Source: Tubulanus polymorphus
Lineage: Eukaryota; Nemertea; Palaeonemertea; Tubulaniformes; Tubulanidae
Assembly (NCBI RefSeq): GCF_964204645.1
Contig: NC_134026.1
Coordinates: 30,876,650 to 30,940,649, forward strand
Length of the DNA stretch: 64,000 nt
Direction of reading: 5' to 3'
The translations under genes were made by a program, and so were the position numbers. Shown piece by piece: positions 54,901 through 64,000 of the stretch. Every line of letters begins with the position of its first letter. Positions within the stretch are counted from its first letter, which is position 1. The notes under the pieces were generated by a model. It searched no databases and was not told the DNA's origin. It saw nothing but the letters and a program-made list of their open reading frames with translations.

Positions 54901-57573
54901 AATATGTGCCTTTTTGCAAAGAGGAATAAAGCATGTAGTACTGTAGGTGTCTGGATTCTGATGTACCCCTGGACCCGACCCTACTGAGCCATCTTTCACA
55001 TATACTCAATTGATGTTTCTTTTTGTAGATTTAACTGTGTAAATGTTTTAAGGAGTTCATGTAGGTTAAATTGAGCAATTCTAGAGACATCGAGGAGAGT
55101 CGAATACAATATATTTCATTAGTTTGTCGCCGCTGATTGGGCACGGGATGGGGCGGGCAACAGCACCATCTTGTGATTTAAGTAAGTTTCGATTGAGTTT
55201 TATTTCGGGACGAATCGATGACAGGAAATACTTGACAACATTTAGTCGAAGTCCCTGACTGGGAAATAGCAGCGTCTCGCGTCATACCCAGTCAAGTTTA
55301 TATCAATTATTAGAAGATCTTCCATTTTCCTTTTAATATCACAAAAATGGCATTTTAATTGCGCAAAGTTCCATCCATATCATTAAACACAAGTCATCAA
55401 TGATTTTTTCTCTACCCCTGCGGTGGTGATTCGATCGGATAGTTATTATCAAAATCTTCCGCGTTTTATAAGAAATACAATTAAGAGCTATCTTTCTTTC
55501 GTTCGCTAATGGATGAATGTCTATGATTAGATAAATCACATTTTCTGCCCTAAGCGTTTTCTTAACTTCGCATCATTGAACACGAGAGCTTTTTCATTGT
55601 CTGTTTTATTATAAATGAATGATTTATAAAATAGAAATCTACGTAGATGAATCGATGGTCTATGAATAGGTCGACAGTGGTTTAAGCCATTCCAGGGTTC
55701 AGTGTTTGAATCCTGGTGGTAGCCGAAGTTTATTGGTCGAAGATTCTTCTCTTGCCGTTTTTGTTTTTTATTCGACTGGTTTATCACAGGCCCCGATACT
55801 TGAACTATCTATATCCTCAAGAAGCGATCGATGTTTCTTTCAGATCAGACAGCGGTTAATAGGATGTCTCTTCTCGTTTATACATCTTCAAATGGGGACG
55901 ATTTGCCTCTCATTTTTAAACCTGATTGATTTGATGTGTTGGTGTCCTTTACAAATCCACCGCACCTGCCGTGAACGAAACAGAATCGGGTCTCTAGTTT
56001 CTAACGCGCTGTTGCTCGATTCTAACAAATTTCAAGTCGCATGTTTGAAGTTATCAGGACCAATAGACATTTATATCTGTTTTTCTACGCTTTTTACAAT
56101 TTTCAATTATATCTATTAGTTTTTGTGTAAAAGTTAGTTTTTTTTCTTTATTGCATTTCTCTTTTTTTTTCTTCACTTTTCTCTTTTGATGGACCTGTTT
56201 TATATAAACTATTCCTTAGTTTCTACAGACCCCTCCAGGTCTAATTTACTGTATTTTGTATTATGCTTTGTACACTATGCTGTAAATTATATTCGAAAAA
56301 TAAACTGTTCAAAATTCAAAAAATTCAAAAACGTCGCTGAAAATTGCGCGGATATGTCTTGTTGATATTATGATGATGGCAATCCGCTCATCATACGGTC
56401 GGTTACTCGAACAGACAAACACGGTTAGGTAAACTCCATCGCTGATAATACGGTAATACAGGATGAAACCATACAGCAGTCAACGATCGTGTGGTATATA
56501 TATATACTTCAGCAATCTTTTTATGGATTGAGAGTCGTCGGTAAATCCAGCCATGAATAAATGATTTGGCTCATCGCGTCACAGCCTAACTACTGTATGG
56601 ACTATACAGATTCAACTACCACCAGTTTTCTATTTCTAGCCGATATAATCTTATAAAAACCATCGATGAAACACTCTGAGTCCGTGTGTGATAAAGATGA
56701 TATTGAAAATCCCTGCACACTAAGAACGAAAAACTAACGAAATGTTTTCTTGAGCTTGTGTAGTTTATTTGACGTTCCGACCTTACCGTAAAAGTCATCT
56801 ACAGGAATATTTGTCTACAATTCAGAGCAAAGAAATTAATCAATAGTGATAAATTGTGAAAACAGCTACAAAAATAAACTGAGCGCATAAAGCAGGGAAC
56901 TAACTATAAGAGGTAGTTACAGTTTCCCTTATACAGGGAATAGTTATGATACAATTTTCATTCGTGCCACAAAACGTAATCAATTACATATCTAAAAACC
57001 TGGTTGATGATTTTCATCTGTGAAATGAATAATTAATTTTTCGTGTCGCGGTATATGATATGTCTCTGAAGTTGATTCTCGAGGACTATTCTGTTTCGGG
57101 TATATTTGATTATTTCGCACTAATTTGTTCAACCAGTGACAATTCTTTCCGCTGACTCTATTTCGAGTAGCCGATGTTGCCGTCATTTGCAAACCTATTT
57201 AGGATTGAGTTACATTTGATGTCCCGCGTTTTTGTCGATTCGCAGCCGCCGTTCCGAAGCCCGAGGAAATCAAAATAAACATTGGTTTGTTGAGTAATTG
57301 GCAATAGGAAGTTGAATGGGCTGATGTTTCCCTCAGGGGGGTTCAAGGCCATCCATTTCAATTTACCTTAAATACCCTTAAAGCTGTTGTCATGGTAATT
57401 GTGTATAAGAAATATGGACGTGAATTTGTAAGATTTCCTCTAGAGATGTGCTTTTTGCAAATGTAGAAAATGAAATTTTGTAATTTCACAAGTTAACAAT
57501 TCGTCGCGGAACTTTCATCGTGCATCGCTGTTCCACTGCATCGCTTGAAGCGCAGTTCTGAAATATGCTATTT
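51956..57573. other. Non-coding, no supported gene
   Basis: No exon could be supported. 54891-54928 has an 11-bp inverted pair tgcaaaaaggc / gcctttttgca. 55690-56330 may be a decayed retroposon, ending with aataaactgttcaaaattc and short ttcaaaa repeats. 56500 has a short TA tract. The remaining sequence appears unique. Confidence 0.35.
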
Positions 57574-58260
57574 TAAGTTGTGAGATCGCTTATAGAACCA
57601 AATGAGTTTAGACTGGTCTTAAGTTGTTAGATTGACTATAGAACCGAAATGAGCTTAGACTTGTCTTAAGTTGTTAGATTGGTTATAGAACCGAAATGAG
57701 CTTAGACTTGTCTTAAGTTGTTAGATCGCTTATAGAACCAAATGAGTTTAGACTGGTCTTAAGTTGTTAGATTGACTATAGAACCGAAATGAGCTTAGAC
57801 TTGTCTTAAGTTGTTAGATTGGTTATAGAACCGAAATGAGCTTAGACTTGTCTTAAGTTGTTAGATTGGTTATAGAACCGAAATGAGCTTAGACTGGTCT
57901 TAATTTGTTAGATTGACTATAGAAACCGAAATGAGCTTAAACTGGTCTTAAGTTGTTAGATTGACTATAGAAACCGAAATGAGCTTAGACTTGTCTTAAG
58001 TTGTTAGATTGGTTAAAGAACCAACATGAGCTTAGACTGGTCTTAAGTTGTTAGATTGACTATAGAAACCGAAATGAATTCAGACTGGTCTTAAGTAGTT
58101 AGATTGACTATAGAAACCGAAATGAATTCAGACTGGTCTTAAGTTGTTATATATTTGTTAAAGAACATAGCTTAAACCAAATTTAAATTTAAAACCAGTC
58201 TTAATATTTGAGAGAGCGTTTCGATTTAAGTCTCGACTATGGACGTCTCGGCTCTCGAAA
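57574..58260. repeat. 47-bp satellite array derived from the MITE core, array 3, with one MITE end
   Basis: About twelve copies, inverted relative to arrays 1 and 2: cttaagttgttagattgac then tatagaaccgaaatgag. gatcgcttatagaaccaaat occurs at 57584 and 57724, a three-unit step, so a trimer was duplicated. The array runs into tttaagtctcgactatgga near 58235, which is the inner and terminal part of the MITE, showing physical continuity. Confidence 0.9.
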
Positions 58261-61200
58261 AAACTGTATAAAGTTGGTCTTATACTTGAGTCTTGGTTTC
58301 AGATTATCCATCTGTCGCTCAGAATTAAGTCTCGACTGCAAAACCTTGATTTAAACCAAAGCAATACCAGGAATTTCACATCGAGATAAAAATAATTCGT
58401 CGCAATATTTGATTAGTAAGATAATAAATCATAGCATTTCTCTACATTTCAACGGACGAACTGAAAAGACATAAGGAACATAAGGAGAATTTATTGTTGC
58501 ACTTGTCGGCGACATTGTACAATAAATTACATTCGTCCTCTCTGATTCTGTTACATATAAATTCAATTCGATGGTTTAAAGCTAACCTGATTTCAATAGA
58601 AGAAGAACTAATGGACCATCTTTCATTGGCCTCAGTTCAACGCGGGTCTTCCTTGATTTTACCAACCAAAACATCCATTTTACAGCAAACGATCACCGAT
58701 GTCTAGACTGAAGGATGGGAAGAGCAATCTTTGTAAAACGTCTTCGTGGAAATGATTAACTGTCTGTAGTATGATTGGGTCATGTTCGACAATTCACCAT
58801 CTCTGATTAGGCATTTGAAAAGGGAGTCAAATTTTTCGAATCTATCTCTAAATCGAGTGAGGCCTCCGGTATCATCTGCGACAATTTCAACGCATTAAAT
58901 AATGATTTACATTCTGCGTTCAATGGATCAAGACTGGAGGCGAATTGTTACAAATGCCAAACAGATCTGGAATTATTTCTTATGTCGCGTTCGCAGCTTA
59001 ACATCTTGCAGCCACATTTTCTGACATCGCTCAACGAATCAATAACGCATCAAAATAATCAAAAATAACATCGGCTTCGACAAAATATCATTCAGAAATC
59101 GTATGAATCCAATGTGAATGAATGATTTCAGCAAAAAACCAAAATAGCGTTTTATTTAGCGCGGTAACATTTTGATCTAAGTGTGATCTGTTTTTATCGC
59201 TAATTTTCGTTTCTGTTTCGTGTCTGGAGTCGGAACCAGCGCGCACAGTTTGTGGTCGTTACCTTCAAACACTCATTATCTCTCCCTCTCTCTTCTCCCT
59301 CTCTCTTCTCTCCTCTCTCTCTCTCTCTCACTCTCTTTTCTCTCTCCCACTCCCCCTGTCTCTCTACTCTCCTCTCTCTCTTCCTCGATTTCTCTCTATT
59401 ACCACGTAATGGCCTCGGAAACTGTCCTTTATTTTTGCTACGGTGTCACCTTGAACGATTGACATTGAACGTTCACCGTTTTGTGACATCAATTTGTTTC
59501 ACGTTAAATACACATGTACTACGAAATCAAATTTATTAATAACTTCCCTCGACTTATCGATAATTAAACAGCATCGACGACATGACACACTGATTTTCAA
59601 GATCAAAGCTGAAATATAAACGTATTAACTGGAGCTATTGAATTCAATACAATCAATTGTTGTTCTGTTCTGGATGAAAAGTTGCGGGACATACGTGAGG
59701 AGATTCCCATTCAAATGAATAATGACGTCACTGGAGATTCCATTCTATTAATTCCAGTCGAGCATGTCAGTAATCAGACCGGTCAGTGTGGCCGAGGGGT
59801 TCGGACGATCGCCTTCGACACCGGAGGTTAGAGATCGAATCCTTGCAAGGATTTTCTGGATTTCGCGTACACGCTCACCCCAAGTTGCAAATTTTTTTGT
59901 TAGTTTTGATATAATCGTTTCATACATTCATTAAGAAAATCTCATTCGAAATCACAAAAGTCTTTTTAGTAACGAGGTTTTCTATTCCTCAGCCGAGGAT
60001 GAGAGACCACGAGAAGAACTTCGATCAATGAATCCCGGATTGTGACGAGGGATCACGTCAATGGTGGACACCACGATGAACTGATATCTCAAACTTAAAA
60101 ACAGACTGAAATGTACAAAAGTAATCATTCGATCGTCGATCGGAGCTAACTGGACGTTCGGTCGTGATGCTTTCACAGTGTCGACCATCTCGAAACTAGG
60201 TGCTAACTACAGCTACCACGCTCAATCCCGTAGTCGATCGGCCATGTCCGGACCATAGTTCTGACTAACTGACATTCGATTTCACTTTTGTAGTTCGCGA
60301 ATAATCGCTGACTCTGATAACCGAGGTTCTCCCAGGTGTAGACTGATGTCATCACATCACATCGTACAACCATCACAATAGTCTGAGTCTGTCTAACTCT
60401 TATTTCACGAACACGAGAAACGTTTCAGGACTTTTTTCAATTAATGTCATGATAACTTGTCCGCGCACTTCACACGAGCTAGTCGATACTCTGCTTACAT
60501 CCCGTACCACAATGTTTTGATTTACATTTTTCTCACACAGGTTCAGATGGTGAAAACCTGCCCTGCTCTGACTGGACTCAGCATTCATTCATTATCCACC
60601 GATCGAGATCGCACGACCGCCTACGGTCAGAATCTGGACTGAATTAACTCTATAAAGATGTTATCAATCCTTTTTAGATCGGCTTTAGAACAAAGATTGT
60701 TGAATGCGCTCTGGGCCCTGTGAGCATTGCAATGACCACCCCTAAAGTTCTCTCTACGTCATGTCCTGTTCTTTATGGACTGCTTAAAGCCACTAGCAGT
60801 ATTATACAATGCGATGTGAAAACGATGCCGGTTAATGTCCCGTTCCCGGCATCCCTCTCCATCATATGATAAAGTTGTGGAGCAGCTGCGTGTGAGCCTA
60901 ATTAGAAACAAAGTAGGAAGAAATGGTACATTGAAGGAGGTAAACTTTGCTGTTAGCGCATAGTAGCTTACTTTAGATAGATGACACATATTGACGCCAC
61001 TATTGGTATAGCGGAAGCTCAATGCTCCCAGTCACCTAGTTAACATTCAAAGTACTACTTGTCTTAACGCTAACTGATTCTGATAAGATATTTTCCGTGA
61101 CAGGTGAAACCGCATGGGAGCTGTCCACAATATTGATATTCAACGCCCCCTGGTCGATTACGGGAACCACTGATGACATTGAAACTCACCACAATCATAG

Positions 61201-61480
61201 AGCATGTCATAGCTTCAGCTTTTGAGGTTAAACGTGGTTACAAAATATGCATAGGTACCAATATCTATCTGTAGCATTAATCTATATTCGATAATGATTA
61301 GTAGAGAGATTAGCACGTGAAAATTTGAATTAGAAACAAGATCGTATCCCGACAGTGCGCCGGCTATCAATCTCCTCAATTAGGCAACAATTTTAGTTTC
61401 ATTTCACACGCAAATAGCTCACGTGAAAATCACCACGACTAAACCCGTTTCGACAAAACACGGTTGATCTAGCGAACATT
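58261..61480. other. Non-coding, CT-rich tract and SINE remnant
   Basis: 59270-59400 is a (CT)n-rich tract. 59785-59860 reads gtcagtgtggccgaggggtt then gagatcgaatccttgcaag, a tRNA-Ser/Leu-like SINE head with poor arms. No exon was supported. Confidence 0.4.
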
Positions 61481-62275
61481 ATGCCGGTCAGAACGTTGTT
61501 GAACGTCTCCTCCGCGGATTGCAAGGTTTACGAGACGGTCCGATGGCTGATGAACGCCTACATTCTCCCACCGGTAATCCTTTGTTGGCTTCACGTTCAG
61601 CTCAATGGTCGTCATCGTTTTCGTACGTTTAAAATACAACAACCATCGTTCTGCATGTTTGCTCACCGCTCTCGCCGTGGTCGACAATCTCTTCCTAATC
61701 GTGCAGTCCACACTCGAGCCGCTGCGCTATTTCTTACTATTCGGCGAACGCGGGATGGCACGATGTTTTCCGTGGCCCGTGAAACCGATAATTTACATTT
61801 TCGGTGATATTCTATAAAGCGTTTTTACTTATGAGAAACTGGTTCATCGTTCTGATACAAGTCGAGCGACTGATCACGATTATTAAGCCGCTAAAGGCCG
61901 GTTTGCCGGAGGGGTATGTTCGTGGCTGCATTTGTATCGGTATGTTTTGGTATGTCTGCCACACTGACTACTATAGAACACCCGGGCCCGGATGTATGCA
62001 TTGGCGGAGAGGTCGTCTTCAGGTGGGTGGCTCTACGAAAAATCTTCGAAAGTATCAACTTTCTGGTCGATCCACTTCTGCGATCGATTCTGCCGACATT
62101 GTTCGTGTTTGTTTCCAACATCATGCTGTTGGTCGTGCTCTACGGGAAGTTGTAGCAAAGCAAGGCAATCACGACTGGTACCAAGGAGAGGGGGAGCAGG
62201 GCTCGAAGCTGGTACCAAGGGGAGCAGGGCTCTTCCGACATGAAGTCGACGAAAATGGTTATTACGATCGATGAG
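61481..62275 (+). pseudogene. Decayed class A peptide-receptor-like GPCR
   Basis: Receptor-like segments appear in three successive frames. The N-terminus with TM1 start (LNVSSADCKVYETVRW, NAYILPPVILC) is in one. A second has FSSMVVIVFVRLKYNNHRS, TM2 ACLLTALAVVDNLFLIVQS and the TM3 start PWPVKPIIYIF. A third has VIFYKAFLLMRNWFIVLIQV and RLITIIKPLKAG. Back in the first phase come AAFVSVCFGMSATLTTI and TM5 RSILPTLFVFVSNIMLLVV. Frame changes fall near 61590, 61800 and 61910; a TAG follows YGKL at about 62154; only a TM6-like beginning (KSTKMVITI) survives, then the match ends. Other genes in the window are clean, so sequencing error alone is unlikely. It resembles FMRFamide/peptide receptors; this is a family-level guess. 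Confidence 0.7.
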
Positions 62276-64000
62276 CGTCGTTTTTCTGTTTTCTGGAAAT
62301 TCCGGGTTCGACTTCGAAAATGAGCGAATTGTTTTTTGATAAACCGATAGAGGTCGCCAATGTTTGACGCTCTATCCAATCCATATGACTTCATCAGTTT
62401 TAAACTCACGCGTCAATTTCATTCTATATTTCATCGCCAACGTCAATTTCAGATCGATGACACACGAAATAGTGACTTGTAAGAAATAGAAATTTTGATT
62501 GGAAGAATTGTGATAAGTTCCGATTCACTGCGAGTTATTCAGCACTTATTTCAATTCGAAAAGTTCAATTTTATTTCTCATCTTATCATATTAACAAACT
62601 CCTGAGCGACCACGCCCTCAGATTCACCGCGGATATTCTAATCTTTACTTATTCAAATCACATTCAGATTTATTGTTCTATGCAGTGTGTACAAAAAGTT
62701 ACGTTTCGCCAAAAACATTTTGATTTTCTCACGTTTCCTAGAAGCGGGGATAAGATGGATAAGCGACAAACCCGCACTTATTTTCACAGCTGTTTTTGTG
62801 AATCCCGTAGCGTCAAACAAAAGCTGAATTTCCGAGTAAATGTCCACATAAAACAGAGTCGGTTTTTATAGTGTCCTCTCGTCGGGAACTGCGCCTTAAT
62901 TAACACGTTAAGCGGCGTCACTGAGTAAAGGATTATTTACGCCGCTGTTATCGCGGTTAAATCCGTCAACACGATTCTATTCTACTATCATAATCTGGAT
63001 ATCAACATCGTTCTGACAGCCGAATTTTCAACGATTAGCTGCTGCGTAGAGAAGGACATTCATGCAGCCGATCCTTCGCCTATATATAATATCCCATTGA
63101 CACCTACCCAATGCTCAATCTGTCATCAACGCGCACTGTTTTATTGACCGAATTCAAACATCAACTATAATTGGGTGATTAGTGCTGGTACTGGATATAG
63201 GTGATATTTTTAGTCGTAGTCATAAATAGTTTGAATATTCGTAGTGGGAATAAACTGGTCAGTTCAGTGCACATCTAAAACATCATTCATATATACTATA
63301 TTCATCTATAGAGCTGCTGCCGAACCCAGTTGCACAATTCCACAATTCCACAGTTCCACAGTTCCACAGTTCCCGGTTAAAACGTGTCTAAGTACGTTTA
63401 AATGAAATGTTTGTGACGCATGTTCTGTAAGGTGACCCAAATGTAACAACTTGCTTCATTGGATACCTTCAATTAAATTCATATTCTGTAAATCTGGAGG
63501 GCCAGTTCCATAGACAGGGCTTAGACTTAAGACCAGTCTACGACAATCTTGGTTATATAGCCTATCTAACAAATAAGACCAGACTTAAGATTTAAGACCA
63601 CTTTTGGTCGTAAGTCTCGACTATGGAACTGGCCCCAGGACTATTTATTATCAAACCAATCTCTGCATGTTCATCATGTTTATTATCAACTTCCATTTAT
63701 ATGTAACATATTGCATTTATATCATTGTTCTGGCAGAAATGTTCTTTCGTAGAACAATAAATCTAAATGTGAATTCATTATTATCTGACTATACTTCATG
63801 ATAACCTGCAGTGTAGATTCATTGTGAAATACAGATTGACACATACAATACAATATAAAATCCTACACTGAATATCAATAACAAGAGTCCGAATTTTTTC
63901 TTGAACTCATATTTCTTCAACATTTCGATCATATCCTTTTTAATAGTCTTCAGGAAACGTGAAGATGACTATCAGTATTCCTGAAGATGCTATAAGATTT
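62276..64000. other. Non-coding, MITE and partial fold-back at the end
   Basis: 63335-63375 is a short (CCACAGTT)n run. 63499-63635 is a MITE annotated separately. 63945-63992 contains gtcttcaggaa / ttcctgaagat around gaagatgactat, like the fold-back family, and is cut by the window edge. No gene was supported. Confidence 0.4.
63499..63635 (+). mobile_element. PIF/Harbinger-like MITE, copy 3
   Basis: 137 bp with ends GGGCCAGTTCCATAGAC and GACTATGGAACTGGCCC and the same interior as 7520-7656 (gacttaagaccagtct, cctatctaac). A clear 3-bp target duplication is not seen here. Confidence 0.75.

Noticed and set aside
55706-56119. A 137-codon plus-strand ORF
   Set aside because: No recognisable protein pattern; next to a possible retroposon tail; no splice or promoter support.
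57574-58260. CRISPR-like array
   Set aside because: The 47-bp units have no spacers and match the MITE interior.
58494-58706. A 70-codon ORF
   Set aside because: No conserved pattern, and following sequence breaks into many stops.

Overview
The window looks like animal nuclear DNA, most likely from a lophotrochozoan invertebrate (a mollusc, brachiopod or annelid relative). The phylum is an inference. The support is short exons with GT-AG introns, AT-rich intergenic DNA, many small inverted-repeat elements, tRNA-derived SINE remnants, and animal proteins such as a CUB/LDLa/MAM receptor, MGAT2 and a rhodopsin-class GPCR. No bacterial operon, CRISPR array, rRNA or intact tRNA gene was found.

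Layout. 1-3.7 kb is AT-rich with minisatellites and a 199-bp satellite. 3.76-5.07 kb (minus) holds the last two exons of an unrecognised gene with a long charged tail and a weak resemblance to histone H2B. 6-12.5 kb is transposon debris. 14.3-19.5 kb (plus) is a seven-exon MGAT2 gene, the Golgi GlcNAc-transferase II of N-glycan branching; the end of its first coding exon, with the splice donor, is copied six times in tandem. 24.5-25.0 kb (plus) is a two-exon homolog of HOPX. 26.3-30.4 kb (minus) is a seven-exon dye-decolorizing (DyP) peroxidase. 33.6-41.8 kb (minus) is a twelve-exon type I membrane receptor: signal peptide, CUB, antistasin-like cysteine cluster, LDLa, two MAM, two LDLa, one transmembrane helix and a PPxY-bearing tail. 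43.3-44.3 kb (plus) is an intronless GPCR, with a small uncertain ORF pair divergent from it. 48.58 kb has a candidate first coding exon whose gene continues elsewhere. 61.5-62.3 kb is a decayed second GPCR. Most of 44.3-64 kb is non-coding and repeat rich.

The genes do not form an obvious pathway. The strongest theme is repeat dynamics. A PIF/Harbinger-like MITE at 7.5, 19.1 and 63.5 kb has its central 47-bp module amplified into three satellite arrays at 32, 51.8 and 57.6-58.2 kb. A Tigger-like terminal repeat forms a nine-copy array at 45.1-45.8 kb. A family of fold-back elements carries a hammerhead-ribozyme-like core. Exon coordinates come from reading frames, GT/AG sites and phase agreement by eye; no alignment or expression data were available.
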